Assembly (NCBI GenBank): GCA_012800995.1
Contig: JAAZIH010000013.1
Location: forward strand, 1-15,207
Direction: 5' to 3'
Length of the DNA: 15,207 nucleotides
Source of the DNA: Chloroflexota bacterium
GTDB taxonomy: Bacteria; Chloroflexota; Anaerolineae; Anaerolineales; Anaerolineaceae
In this document: one piece after another, positions 7,663 through 14,684 of the stretch
How the letters are laid out: the number at the start of each line of letters is the position of its first letter
Numbering within the stretch: position 1 is the stretch's first letter
Translations under genes and position numbers: made by a program
The notes under the pieces: model-generated
What the model was told of the DNA's origin: nothing
Seen by the model: the letters and a program-made list of their open reading frames with translations, nothing else
Database searches by the model: none

Positions 7663-7845
7663 TTACCAGGATGATTTCTTCACGCCAGGGATTTTTCCCT
7701 GCAACGCTAATTCTCTGAAACAAATGCGGCACAAAGCAAACTTGCGCATATAACCACGCGGCCTGCCGCACACACGACAGCGACTGACAACCCTTGAGGG
7801 GTACTTTCGCCGATATTCACGGTGAATCATACTCTTTTTAGCCAT
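7663..7845 (-). CDS. rpsN: 30S ribosomal protein S14, zinc type (type Z)
   Basis: 30S head protein that helps S3 and S10 bind. This is the short 60-residue zinc form. Cys23, Cys26, Cys39 and Cys42 form two CxxC pairs (CRVCGRPRG and CRICFRELA), and the protein ends in the usual GVKKSSW. Long zinc-independent S14 (about 100 residues) is the alternative in other bacteria, and no such copy is in this window. The ATG overlaps the rplE stop as TAATG. It sits between rplE and rpsH, the standard spc position. Confidence 0.98.
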   Translation of the reverse strand: MAKKSMIHREYRRKYPSRVVSRCRVCGRPRGYMRKFALCRICFRELALQGKIPGVKKSSW

Positions 7846-8390
7846 TAGTTTCCTTTCCTGAAGGGCATGCCAAATTTGCTGAGCAATGCCCGTCCGTGGT
7901 CATCGTTGACTGCAGTAGTAACGATGCTTATTTCCATACCACGCACTTTATCGATCTTGTCGTACTGAATCTCGGGGAAAATCAGCTGTTCGGTAAGACC
8001 CAAAGTGTAGTTTCCGCGACCGTCGAACGAGTCAGCTGAAATACCACGGAAGTCGCGCACACGGGGCAAAGCAACGTTGATTAAGCGATCTAAAAATGCC
8101 CACATTTTCTCACCACGCAAAGTTACTTTGACACCAATTTGGCGACCTTCACGTAGCTTGAAGTTTGAAATAGCCTTTTTAGCAGCGATGATAACAGGTT
8201 TCTGGCCAGTAATGATGGTCAGATCGTTAACTGCTGCATCGAGTGCTTTGGGATTTTCAAGTGCTTCACCAACACCAATATTGACCACAACTTTCTTAAT
8301 TCTTGGCACTTGCATGACATTGTCAAGACCAAGTTCCTTGTGAAGAGCGGGTGCGTATTCGTTTTTGTATTGTTCAAGTAGTCTATTCAT
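7845..8390 (-). CDS. rplE: 50S ribosomal protein L5
   Basis: 5S rRNA-binding protein of the central protuberance that contacts S13 and P-site tRNA across the subunit interface. The 181-residue product contains [20 protein letters not shown] (residues 24-43), [48 protein letters not shown] and the C-terminal [19 protein letters not shown]. Length and blocks are normal. Its ATG overlaps the stop of rplX (TAATG), with AGGT in the rplX end as ribosome site, so it is probably translated by coupling to the Lys/Ala-rich tail of L24. Confidence 0.98.
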   Translation of the reverse strand: MNRLLEQYKNEYAPALHKELGLDNVMQVPRIKKVVVNIGVGEALENPKALDAAVNDLTIITGQKPVIIAAKKAISNFKLREGRQIGVKVTLRGEKMWAFLDRLINVALPRVRDFRGISADSFDGRGNYTLGLTEQLIFPEIQYDKIDKVRGMEISIVTTAVNDDHGRALLSKFGMPFRKGN

Positions 8391-8821
8391 TATTTCTTAC
8401 CTGCGCCTTCATCTGCCTTGGCGGCTTTTTTGGTGGCTGACTTTTTGGCTTTTGTTGCTTTAGCTTTTGGCTCTGCCTTTGAAGCGCTTTCTTTCTTTGT
8501 GGCAGCACGCTTTGGAGCTGGTTTAGCAGTCTCTTCGGCTTTGGCTCGGCGGCTTGCACGGGCTTCGCGCGCGCCTTCGCGATCAACGACCATCACGTTT
8601 GAGGCATGGATGGGCGCTTCAAATTCGCGAATACCACTGGGAATGGTTTTACCGCCACCGGTTTGTTGTTGTCTTTGGTGCTTTTTAACCAGGTTTACAC
8701 CCTGAACTACAACACGGTTTTCTTTGGGGATCACGCGGATTACTTCGCCGACTTTGTTTTTATCAACTTTGTCGCCGCGCATAACCCGAACACGATCTCC
8801 TTTACGTATCTTCATCTTCAT
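8390..8821 (-). CDS. rplX: 50S ribosomal protein L24 with Lys/Ala-rich C-terminal tail
   Basis: Assembly initiator of the 50S subunit; it binds the 5' part of 23S rRNA and sits by the exit tunnel. I chose the ATG at 8821 because GGAG lies 6 nt before it; an in-frame ATG at 8833 adds four residues and lacks a good site. The product has 143 residues. Residues 1-80 are a normal KOW/SH3 core ([20 protein letters not shown], then [20 protein letters not shown]). The usual closing segment of about 25 residues, often beginning with a TRVG-like strand, is not recognisable. Residues 82-143 are low complexity: 21 Lys/Arg against 8 Glu/Asp, with many Ala, resembling a histone H1-like tail. Confidence 0.95.
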   Translation of the reverse strand: MKMKIRKGDRVRVMRGDKVDKNKVGEVIRVIPKENRVVVQGVNLVKKHQRQQQTGGGKTIPSGIREFEAPIHASNVMVVDREGAREARASRRAKAEETAKPAPKRAATKKESASKAEPKAKATKAKKSATKKAAKADEGAGKK

Positions 8822-8846
8822 TAGACACTCCATTCACTCATTAGCT

Positions 8847-9218
8847 CTAATACACTTCGGGTGCTAATGAGACAATTTTCATATAGCCTTTTTCGCGCAG
8901 TTCGCGGGCAACTGGACCAAAGATACGGGTACCACGGGGGTTAACACCGTCGTTATCCAGAATGACGGCTGCGTTATCATCGAAACAAATCGTTGAACCA
9001 TCAGCTCTGCGGTAGGCTTTTGAGACACGCACAATAACTGCCTTCACAATTTCGCTCTTTTTGACCGAGCTTTGTGGTGTGGCACTTTTGACTGTAGCGG
9101 TGACGATATCGCCAATCGAGGCATATCTGCGGCGGGTGCCGCCTACAACCTGAATGACCAGAATTTCGCGCGCGCCAGTGTTATCTGCAATAGTTAGGCG
9201 AGATTCTTTTTGGATCAT
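8847..9218 (-). CDS. rplN: 50S ribosomal protein L14
   Basis: Universally conserved 50S protein forming bridges B5 and B8 with 16S rRNA helix 14 and binding RsfS. The 123-residue product starts [20 protein letters not shown] and includes [21 protein letters not shown], then [21 protein letters not shown], and the end [20 protein letters not shown] plus IVSLAPEVY. All blocks are normal. Its ATG overlaps the rpsQ stop by four nucleotides (ATGA), so it depends on translation through the acidic tail of S17. Confidence 0.98.
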   Translation of the reverse strand: MIQKESRLTIADNTGAREILVIQVVGGTRRRYASIGDIVTATVKSATPQSSVKKSEIVKAVIVRVSKAYRRADGSTICFDDNAAVILDNDGVNPRGTRIFGPVARELREKGYMKIVSLAPEVY

Positions 9219-9610
9219 TTCTGTTCCTCTTCTTCTGCTTCTTCTATAACGTCTTCAACAGCTTCGGCAAGTTCCTCAGCCACAGTTTCAAGCTCTTCTT
9301 CGGTTTCTTCAATTGCTTCCACAATGGCTTCTTCCATCTCTTCGACAGTCTCAAGTCCTTCCTGGCGAATTTCTTCAACCAGGATCTTCTCAACAACCCA
9401 ACGAACGGTGCGCGAAATGGGTTTTGATTCGACAATCACAACCTTATCGCCAACATTGCATCCGAAAGGATCGTGCGCCTTGTAGGATTTCTTTTCGCGA
9501 ACGACTTTGTGATACAAAGGGTGCGCAAATGTTCTAACAACGTCGACAATGATGGTTTTATCCATCTTATTGCTTTTGACAGTACCATTTAGTCTTCGGC
9601 GTTTATTCAT
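9215..9610 (-). CDS. rpsQ: 30S ribosomal protein S17 with long glutamate-rich C-terminal tail
   Basis: Primary binder of the 5' domain of 16S rRNA (helices 7 and 11). Residues 1-78 match bacterial S17: [20 protein letters not shown], the [16 protein letters not shown] block and [21 protein letters not shown]17 is normally 80-90 residues; this one has 131. Residues 79-131 hold 25 Glu and 1 Asp against 2 basic residues, with heptad-like runs such as [20 protein letters not shown], so a long acidic helix is likely. The reading frame is uninterrupted into the ATGA overlap with rplN, which argues against a frameshift artefact. It overlaps rpmC by four nucleotides. Confidence 0.96.
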   Translation of the reverse strand: MNKRRRLNGTVKSNKMDKTIIVDVVRTFAHPLYHKVVREKKSYKAHDPFGCNVGDKVVIVESKPISRTVRWVVEKILVEEIRQEGLETVEEMEEAIVEAIEETEEELETVAEELAEAVEDVIEEAEEEEQK

Positions 9611-9816
9611 TTCTTGCCTTCCTGTTCTTCGCGAGCGCGTTCGTTGAGAATGGTCTCAAAGCGCGCGATGTCGCGACGTGCAGTTTTAAAACGGCTGGTG
9701 TCAGTCAATTGACCAGTAACCATCTGGAAGCGTAAGTTCATCAGCTCCTGCCGTGTATTTAAGAGATTAACCTTAATTTGTTCGGTTGAAAGTTCGCGAA
9801 TTTCTTTAATTTTCAT
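9607..9816 (-). CDS. rpmC: 50S ribosomal protein L29
   Basis: Small helical hairpin protein at the peptide exit tunnel, next to L23, where trigger factor and SRP dock. The 69-residue product begins [20 protein letters not shown] and has LMNLRFQMVTGQLTDTSRFK and the RDIARFETILNERAREEQEG end typical of the family. Its ATG overlaps the rplP stop (TAATG), with AGGAGAAGG just upstream inside rplP, and its stop overlaps rpsQ by four nucleotides. Confidence 0.97.
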   Translation of the reverse strand: MKIKEIRELSTEQIKVNLLNTRQELMNLRFQMVTGQLTDTSRFKTARRDIARFETILNERAREEQEGKK

Positions 9817-10241
9817 TATGAACCTTCTCCTAAGACTTCTCGTGCTACCACCTTGGTTTTAAAGCCAAGTTTATATCGGGCGCGGTTGAGGGCGGCTTTA
9901 GCCACTTCGGGATCAGCCGTGGTAATCTCAAACAAGATACGACCCGGGCGCACAACGGCAACCCAATGGTCCACTGCGCCTTTTCCTTTACCCATGCGGG
10001 TTTCGGCAGCTCGCTTGGTATAGGGCTTATCTGGGAAGACACGCACCCATACTTTACCGCGGCGTTTCATCATGTGAACGATGGCGCGGCGGGCACTCTC
10101 GATGTTGCGGGCAGAAATATAGCCGCATTCGAGCGCTTTCAAACCAAATTCACCAAAGCTGACGTTTGAGCCGCGTTGGGCTTTGCCCTTCATGCGGCCG
10201 CGCATCTGCTTGCGGTACTTAACTCTCTTTGGCATCAACAT
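9816..10241 (-). CDS. rplP: 50S ribosomal protein L16
   Basis: 50S protein near the A site, needed for late assembly. The 141-residue form given here starts at the ATG at 10241 ([12 protein letters not shown]), which has GAGG 9 nt upstream. Most homologues begin at MPKR, the ATG at 10235, so the true start may be two codons later. Family blocks are normal: [20 protein letters not shown], then [20 protein letters not shown], then [25 protein letters not shown] in two parts, with the loop residue region [18 protein letters not shown]. It follows rpsC after 27 nt and overlaps rpmC. Confidence 0.97.
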   Translation of the reverse strand: MLMPKRVKYRKQMRGRMKGKAQRGSNVSFGEFGLKALECGYISARNIESARRAIVHMMKRRGKVWVRVFPDKPYTKRAAETRMGKGKGAVDHWVAVVRPGRILFEITTADPEVAKAALNRARYKLGFKTKVVAREVLGEGS

Positions 10242-10268
10242 AATCTAATACCTCACTCGTTCCTATCA

Positions 10269-10946
10269 TTACTCGCTTACGTAGACACCTTCGGTGGCTT
10301 CAACTTTCTCTTCAGCCTGTTGCATGACGATGCCTTTATAAATCCATACCTTAATACCGATTTGACCGAAGGTGGTTAAAGCGCTGGCACGGGCAAAGTC
10401 GATATCCGCGCGCAGGGTCTGCAGCGGAACACGTCCTTCGCGGGCGGTAAAATTGCGAGCCATTTCGGCACCACCGAGACGCCCACTCACTTTGATCTTC
10501 ACGCCTTGAGCACCCTGGCGCATAGCTTGTTGGATGGCGCGCATCATGGCGCGGCGATAGCTAATGCGGCGCTCTAACTGACTAGCGATGTTTTGTGCCA
10601 CCAGGTAAGCGTCAGTATCAGGATCTTTAATTTCTTTTACTTCAAGGTCAATTTTCTTACCGGTTAGTGCTTCAAGCTGTTGGCGCAAAATTTTCACGCT
10701 TTCGCCTTTGCGACCAATCAAGATACCGGGTTTGGCAGTGTGCAAAGTGACCTTTACTTTGCCGGGGAAGCGTTCAATTTCGACGCCACTCACACCAGCT
10801 CGCTCGGCTTCAGTGAGCACGAGTTTGCGGATTGCCAAATCTTGATGCAGCTGTTCGGTATAGTCACTGCCTTCGGCGTACCAACGACCCAGCCAGGGTT
10901 TGTTGATGCCTACTCGAAAACCTATTGGATGTACTTTACGACCCAT
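10269..10946 (-). CDS. rpsC: 30S ribosomal protein S3
   Basis: 30S head protein lining the mRNA entry tunnel with S4 and S5. The 225-residue product starts MGRKVHPIGFRVGINKPWLG. The KH type II domain has its GxxG loop in KPGILIGRKGESVKILRQQL (about residues 72-91), and the C-domain carries QGVKIKVSGRLGGAEMARNF and ITTFGQIGIKVWIYKG-like sequence. The tail after VWIYKGIVMQQ is short and acidic (AEEKVEATEGVYVSE). AAGGAG with 6 nt spacing gives a strong start, 15 nt after rplV. Confidence 0.98.
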   Translation of the reverse strand: MGRKVHPIGFRVGINKPWLGRWYAEGSDYTEQLHQDLAIRKLVLTEAERAGVSGVEIERFPGKVKVTLHTAKPGILIGRKGESVKILRQQLEALTGKKIDLEVKEIKDPDTDAYLVAQNIASQLERRISYRRAMMRAIQQAMRQGAQGVKIKVSGRLGGAEMARNFTAREGRVPLQTLRADIDFARASALTTFGQIGIKVWIYKGIVMQQAEEKVEATEGVYVSE

Positions 10947-10961
10947 AATATCTCCTTAGCT

Positions 10962-11303
10962 CTACTCAGTCTCACGCAAAATAACGGTGATGTGTGATCG
11001 GCGCTTCAGCATGGGCTTAAAGCGTCCACGGGCACCAAATCGTCGCCATTTACGGGTTGGGGCTTCATCAGCAAAAATGCGATAAACCACCAAATCGTCA
11101 CGGCTAACGCCAAAATTCTCTTCTGCGTTTGATATCGCCGAATAGATCAACTTACGAACAGGCGCAGCGGCTTTGTTCGGGGTTGTTGCGAGAATATCCA
11201 AGGCTTCCAGAGCGGGCTTTCCGCGCACCAGATCGATAACCAGGCGGGTTTTCTGTGCCGAGTTTGCAAAGTTTGTAAGTTTAGCAGTAATATCGTGTGT
11301 CAT
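10962..11303 (-). CDS. rplV: 50S ribosomal protein L22
   Basis: 50S protein whose long beta hairpin lines the narrow part of the exit tunnel, where macrolides and stalling peptides act. The 113-residue product has the globular part KTRLVIDLVRGKPALEALDI and KLIYSAISNAEENFGV. The hairpin is read as DEAPTRKWRRFGARGRFKPM, close to the usual GP-RARGRA-type tip, and the final strand is KRRSHITVILRETE. No deletion of the type linked to macrolide resistance is obvious, but that was judged by eye only. It starts 5 nt after rpsS. Confidence 0.98.
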   Translation of the reverse strand: MTHDITAKLTNFANSAQKTRLVIDLVRGKPALEALDILATTPNKAAAPVRKLIYSAISNAEENFGVSRDDLVVYRIFADEAPTRKWRRFGARGRFKPMLKRRSHITVILRETE

Positions 11304-11308
11304 TCTTA

Positions 11309-11581
11309 CTATCTGCCTTTCTTCTCAGCAACGTGCCCACGGAACCAACGGGTTGGAGCAAATTCGCCAAGTCGATGACCGACCATATTCTCGGTCACAT
11401 AGATTGGCACATGGCGGCGTCCGTCATGAACACCAATGGTGTGTCCAACCATCTGCGGGAAGATGACGCTCGCGCGACTCCAGGTGCGGATGACTTTCTT
11501 TTCGCCCTTGGCGTTCATATCTTCGACTTTTTTCAATAGTTTTGGGTCAATAAATGGCCCTTTTTTCAATGATCGCGACAT
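11309..11581 (-). CDS. rpsS: 30S ribosomal protein S19
   Basis: 30S head protein that pairs with S13 near the A-site finger bridge. The 90-residue product starts [20 protein letters not shown] and has the conserved centre [20 protein letters not shown] and [20 protein letters not shown], then [14 protein letters not shown]. This is of normal length and sequence. AAGGAAAT precedes the ATG. It lies 27 nt after rplB in the usual S10-operon order. Confidence 0.98.
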   Translation of the reverse strand: MSRSLKKGPFIDPKLLKKVEDMNAKGEKKVIRTWSRASVIFPQMVGHTIGVHDGRRHVPIYVTENMVGHRLGEFAPTRWFRGHVAEKKGR

Positions 11582-11610
11582 AGTTTATTTCCTTTTCTGT
11601 CTCTCAACCA

Positions 11611-12450
11611 CTATCGGCGCTTAGCCTTGGAGCGGTGGCGAATAATCATGTCATCCGTGCGTTTATTGCGACGGGTTTTATAACCAAGTGTGGGCTTGCC
11701 CCAAGGGGTCTTAGGACCAGGCATACCGATGCCAGTCTTGCCTTCGCCACCACCATGGGGATGGTCGCGCGGAGACATTGCCGACCCGCGAACGGAAGGA
11801 CGACGACCCATATGGCGTGAACGTCCTGCCTTACCCAATTTGATATTGCTGTGTTCCACATTGCCAACTTGACCAATGGTGGCGCTGCAGTCTTGCAAAA
11901 CCAAGCGAACTTCACCGGAGGGCATGCGTACATGCGCGTAGCGGCCTTCTTTTGCCAAAAGTTGCGCGGAGGTGCCTGCTGATCGTCCAATTTGCGCGCC
12001 CTTGCCAGGTTGCAACTCAACAGCGTGAATGGTAGTACCAACCGGTATGTTTGCCAAAGGCAAATTGTTGCCGGGTTTAATTTCTACCTGGGTGCCAGAC
12101 TCTAAGGTATCGCCAACTTTTACACCGATGGGCGCTAAAATGTAGCGTTTTTCGCCATCAGCATAATGGAGTAGCGCCAAACGCGCGGTGCGATTTGGAT
12201 CGTATTCAATCGCTGCCACTTTGGCAGGGATGTTGTTCTTGTCGCGTTTAAAGTCCACAATGCGGATTTGGCGTTTCGAACCACCGCCACGATGGCGCAC
12301 GGTAATGCGACCCTGGGCGTTACGACCGGCGCGGTTTTTCTTGGTGTAGATCAAGCTGCGTTCGGGCTTGGTTTTGGTAATTTCTTCAAACGTATAGCTG
12401 GTCTTGTGTCGCTGACCAGGACTGGTTGGTTTGTATACTTTAACGGCCAT
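11611..12450 (-). CDS. rplB: 50S ribosomal protein L2
   Basis: Largest conserved 50S protein; it helps subunit association and supports the peptidyl transferase centre. The 279-residue product starts [20 protein letters not shown] and has the OB-fold region with [20 protein letters not shown], then the SH3-like domain. The C-terminal signature region contains [20 protein letters not shown], including the conserved histidine implicated in peptidyl transfer. Many bacteria read MNPVDHPHGGG here, so the Ser-Pro-Arg variant is a small lineage feature. The ATG overlaps the rplW stop (TAATG), with GGGAG upstream. Confidence 0.98.
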   Translation of the reverse strand: MAVKVYKPTSPGQRHKTSYTFEEITKTKPERSLIYTKKNRAGRNAQGRITVRHRGGGSKRQIRIVDFKRDKNNIPAKVAAIEYDPNRTARLALLHYADGEKRYILAPIGVKVGDTLESGTQVEIKPGNNLPLANIPVGTTIHAVELQPGKGAQIGRSAGTSAQLLAKEGRYAHVRMPSGEVRLVLQDCSATIGQVGNVEHSNIKLGKAGRSRHMGRRPSVRGSAMSPRDHPHGGGEGKTGIGMPGPKTPWGKPTLGYKTRRNKRTDDMIIRHRSKAKRR

Positions 12451-12755
12451 TATTCTACTCCCTCAAAGAATGGGATGCGGTCTCCGGGCTTGAGCGTGAT
12501 AATCGCTTTCTTTATGCCACGCTTGCGAATGGTCAAACGACGGGAACGTGAGTTCCTGGTTGACTTAGCCGGAGTGTTGATAATATTGACATTGACAACT
12601 TTCACATCGAAAGCGGTTTCTACCGCGGTTTTTACCTGTTCGCGTGTGGCGAAGCTGGCAACCTCAAAGACATATTGCTGAAGATTGCTTGAGAGGTAAT
12701 TGCTCTTTTCAGTGACGATGGGTTGTCTGATGATATCAAAGGCTGAAATACTCAT
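12450..12755 (-). CDS. rplW: 50S ribosomal protein L23
   Basis: Exit-tunnel protein that docks trigger factor, SRP and SecY. The 101-residue product starts [20 protein letters not shown], the family opening. It includes [20 protein letters not shown], then [20 protein letters not shown] and the basic end [27 protein letters not shown] lies before the ATG. It is 14 nt after rplD, and its stop overlaps the rplB start, so it is likely coupled to L2. Confidence 0.98.
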   Translation of the reverse strand: MSISAFDIIRQPIVTEKSNYLSSNLQQYVFEVASFATREQVKTAVETAFDVKVVNVNIINTPAKSTRNSRSRRLTIRKRGIKKAIITLKPGDRIPFFEGVE

Positions 12756-12769
12756 TCTGCTCCACCTTC

Positions 12770-13399
12770 CTATCCCAAATAGCTCTTGATCACGTCAAGT
12801 GCCGCGAGTGGGATGATTACTTTTTCTGAATTCAGCAAATCGCGAATGTTCAGGTAGCGCGCCTGAAGTAATTTGGTGTCAGCCAGATTACGACCAGATT
12901 TGACAAAGTTTTCGTTCTCTTCGCTGGTCTCAGGCACAATAACCAAAATGCGCTTGTCGCCAGCAAGATTTTTGAGAGACTTTGCCAGTTCAGCAGTTTT
13001 TACCTGGGGCATATTCAGGCTATCAAGCATGATGATTTTTTCATCATTGGCGGTTACCGTTAGCGCTGAACGCAAAGCAGCGCGACGCATTTTGCGGGGC
13101 ATTTCCTGGCTGTAATCGCGCGGTTTTGGCGTAAAAATACGACCACCACCTACATGCTGGGCAGATTTCATGCTACCACGTCGGGCGCGACCAGTACCTT
13201 TTTGCTTGAAAGGCTTGCCTGCTCCGCCGCGTACCTCAGCACGACGCTTGGTATTATGTGTACCAAGGCGCGCGTTAGCCATCTGACGCTGGAAAGCCTG
13301 ATGCATAAGATCAACATTGACCTTAGCCGCAAAAATCTCTTCGGGCAGTTCAACATCGCTTACTTTTTCTGCTTTTAAGTTATAGACATCAAGTTTCAT
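12770..13399 (-). CDS. rplD: 50S ribosomal protein L4
   Basis: 50S assembly protein with an extended loop that reaches the exit tunnel. In E. coli and some Firmicutes it also represses the S10 operon by binding the leader mRNA. The ATG at 13399 was chosen because GGAGA lies 7 nt upstream; an in-frame GTG at 13417 would place that site inside the gene. The product has 209 residues. The tunnel loop is RGGAGKPFKQKGTGRARRGS followed by AQHVGGGRIFTPKPRDYSQE, and the C-domain holds RILVIVPETSEENENFVKSG. Because rpsJ is absent, L4 is encoded second in this operon. Confidence 0.97.
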   Translation of the reverse strand: MKLDVYNLKAEKVSDVELPEEIFAAKVNVDLMHQAFQRQMANARLGTHNTKRRAEVRGGAGKPFKQKGTGRARRGSMKSAQHVGGGRIFTPKPRDYSQEMPRKMRRAALRSALTVTANDEKIIMLDSLNMPQVKTAELAKSLKNLAGDKRILVIVPETSEENENFVKSGRNLADTKLLQARYLNIRDLLNSEKVIIPLAALDVIKSYLG

Positions 13400-13422
13400 G
13401 TTTCTATCTCCAATCACACGTC

Positions 13423-14055
13423 TTATTGCTTGGCAGCCGCACGAATAATCACGGTATCGCCCTTGGCGCCAGGCACCGAGCCTTGCACGGCGATAAGGTT
13501 ACGCTCTGCGTCGACCATGGCAACACGAATATGCGATGATGTCACACGCACATTGCCCATTTGGCCGGGGAACTTCTTGCCCTTAAAAACTCGACCGGGG
13601 GTTGTGCCCTGACCTGAAGAACCCGGCGCGCGCCAGCGGTCAGACTGACCGTGGGTTTTTAGACCACCACCAAAGCCATGACGCTTCATAACGCCGGCAA
13701 AACCTTTGCCTTTTGAGGTGCCGATAACGTCAACATAATCGCCAGCCTCAAACACAGCCGCGGTGAGTTCATCACCAGGTTTAACGCCTTCGATTTTCTT
13801 CGTACGGATTTCGCGCAAGACACGCACGGGGGGCAGATTGTTGACCTTGAGATGGCCAAGTTCTGCTTTTGACAATCGTTTTGGTTTCACAGCGCCAAAT
13901 GCCAACTGAACCGCGGAATACCCATCGGTTTCAGGAGTCTTGACCTGGGAAACAAAACAAGGCCCAGCTTCGAGTAGCGTAACCGGAATTGCGCGTCCGC
14001 TTTCATCGAAGATCTGGGTCATGCCGATCTTTCTTCCAATAAGCCCTTTTAACAT
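13423..14055 (-). CDS. rplC: 50S ribosomal protein L3, first gene of the ribosomal cluster
   Basis: Early-assembling 50S protein whose central extension reaches the peptidyl transferase centre. The ATG at 14055 gives 210 residues starting MLKGLIGRKIGMTQIFDESG, as in other bacteria, with AGGAG 7 nt upstream. An in-frame GTG at 14157 adds 34 unrelated residues and was not used. The central loop is seen in GTSKGKGFAGVMKRHGFGGG, HGQSDRWRAPGSSGQGTTPG and RVFKGKKFPGQMG. The gene is unusual in being promoter-proximal: rpsJ, which normally precedes it, is missing, and a leader of about 150 nt with hairpins lies upstream. Confidence 0.97.
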   Translation of the reverse strand: MLKGLIGRKIGMTQIFDESGRAIPVTLLEAGPCFVSQVKTPETDGYSAVQLAFGAVKPKRLSKAELGHLKVNNLPPVRVLREIRTKKIEGVKPGDELTAAVFEAGDYVDVIGTSKGKGFAGVMKRHGFGGGLKTHGQSDRWRAPGSSGQGTTPGRVFKGKKFPGQMGNVRVTSSHIRVAMVDAERNLIAVQGSVPGAKGDTVIIRAAAKQ

Positions 14056-14088
14056 TCTATTCTCCTGTTTGTAATTTAGCGAGACTGT

Positions 14089-14105
14089 CAGCCTGGGCAA
14101 GGCTG
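14089..14105 (-). promoter_or_regulatory. Hairpin in the rplC leader
   Basis: On the transcript, CAGCCU/AGGCUG forms a perfect 6-bp stem with loop UGCCC, about 33 nt upstream of the rplC start. The loop together with the flanking stem bases (UGCCCA, 14094-14099) is complementary to UGGGCA at 14151-14156 upstream in the leader, so a pseudoknot or an alternative pairing is possible. ACAGUU at 14173-14178 can also pair with AACUGU at 14118-14123. No U-tract follows. An autoregulatory leader, for example bound by L4 or L3, is a possibility and not shown. Confidence 0.35.
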
Positions 14106-14191
14106 CATCATCTCCGCACAGTTCAGTTAATGAAGCTTGGTGTAGCGCTCTGCCCACGCGGCGACATTCTTAAACTGTCTATGTCAAAACG

Positions 14192-14207
14192 TGCCCCAAA
14201 AGGGGCA
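14192..14207 (-). promoter_or_regulatory. Hairpin at the 5' end of the rplC transcript
   Basis: TGCCCC-TTTT-GGGGCA is a perfect 6-bp GC-rich stem with a four-base loop. It begins a few bases after the start site predicted from the extended -10 (about 14209), so it would be the first structure in the mRNA. A hairpin at the very 5' end can protect mRNA from decay. The following sequence (CGTTTTGACA) is not a proper terminator tract. Confidence 0.45.
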
Positions 14208-14215
14208 GCCTTTAG

Positions 14216-14244
14216 AATATATCACAGCTCGCTTTTCAGCGCAA
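14216..14244 (-). promoter_or_regulatory. Extended -10 promoter for the rplC operon
   Basis: On the minus strand TTGCGC (14239-14244, three of six matches to -35) is followed by 17 nt and TATATT (14216-14221, five of six). TGA directly before the hexamer gives the extended -10 pattern TGnTATATT, which compensates for a weak -35. The start would be near 14209, giving a leader of about 150 nt. It is placed correctly to drive rplC and the following ribosomal genes. Confidence 0.6.
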
Positions 14245-14289
14245 GGGTGATTCTTCTTTTATTTTGACTTTTGCCTGGATTTATTCAAG

Positions 14290-14309
14290 CTTGCCTATTA
14301 TAAGGCAAG
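14290..14309. repeat. 7-bp inverted repeat centred on TATAAT upstream of rplC
   Basis: Minus-strand CTTGCCT-TATAAT-AGGCAAG is a perfect 7-bp dyad around a perfect -10 hexamer (14297-14302). The core TTGCC-N8-GGCAA matches the repeat at the rpmJ promoter. A further half-site (TTGCCT on the plus strand) lies at 14271-14276, 20 bp away, about two helical turns. It may be an operator, or a second upstream promoter, though no good -35 is seen 16-19 nt before TATAAT. No U-tract follows, so it is not a terminator of the preceding gene. Confidence 0.4.
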
Positions 14310-14396
14310 GAGTGATTTTAAGCGAGTCTTTTTTTGAAAAGAATTCAACTTATATCTGACCTCAAATTCACAGCGGCAAGAAGCAATACTTTGAAA

Positions 14397-14660
14397 CTAA
14401 ATAAAGCTAATCACGGCTAAAAATAAGAGAATCAGCACCGCTAACAAGCTCAGCAATACGCTAATACCTATTACCATTACCCAACGCTGAACCTTCTCCA
14501 TCGCCATGGTGTTCTTCAAGGTTGAAGAAACCAACACACCCCGGCAGACCTGCTCATCCTCCAAGTTCAAGGGCGGGGCAACAGAAAATGAAAACCCGCA
14601 TTTAGGGCAAGTTTCAGTTTCTTTTCGGACTAAAAATGTGCAGTTTGGACACAGTTGCAT
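14397..14660 (-). CDS. Small zinc-ribbon membrane protein, function unknown
   Basis: An 87-residue protein that I cannot assign to a named family. The N-terminus MQLCPNCTFLVRKETETCPK carries a four-cysteine zinc ribbon (Cys4, Cys7, Cys18, Cys21). A polar linker follows to about residue 58, then one strong hydrophobic segment (residues 61-86, rich in Leu, Val and Ile) that ends the protein. This suggests a C-terminal membrane anchor with the ribbon in the cytosol, or the reverse. GAGGA lies 8 nt before the ATG. It starts 24 nt after the partial gene with Ig-like repeats, so the two are probably one operon. No clear terminator is seen after the stop. Confidence 0.75.
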   Translation of the reverse strand: MQLCPNCTFLVRKETETCPKCGFSFSVAPPLNLEDEQVCRGVLVSSTLKNTMAMEKVQRWVMVIGISVLLSLLAVLILLFLAVISFI

Positions 14661-14684
14661 AAGTCTTATCCTCTTTTTTTACGC

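Noticed and set aside
8510..8580. The L24 tail as a frameshifted end of the gene
   Set aside because: The Lys/Ala composition continues without a stop to a TAATG coupling with rplE, and a low-complexity basic tail is a plausible genuine extension. Raw reads would settle it.
14056..14157. N-terminal extension of L3 from an in-frame GTG at 14157
   Set aside because: The added 34 residues do not resemble L3, and the strong AGGAG site belongs to the ATG at 14055, where family members start.
14123..14167. A 14-codon leader ORF starting at the ATG at 14167
   Set aside because: It has no ribosome site and no run of regulatory codons, so it looks like chance.
14326..14341. TCTTTT/AAAAGA stem with a nearby A/T run as terminator of the zinc-ribbon gene
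   Set aside because: The stem is only A-T pairs apart from one G-C and is not followed by U residues on the transcribed strand.
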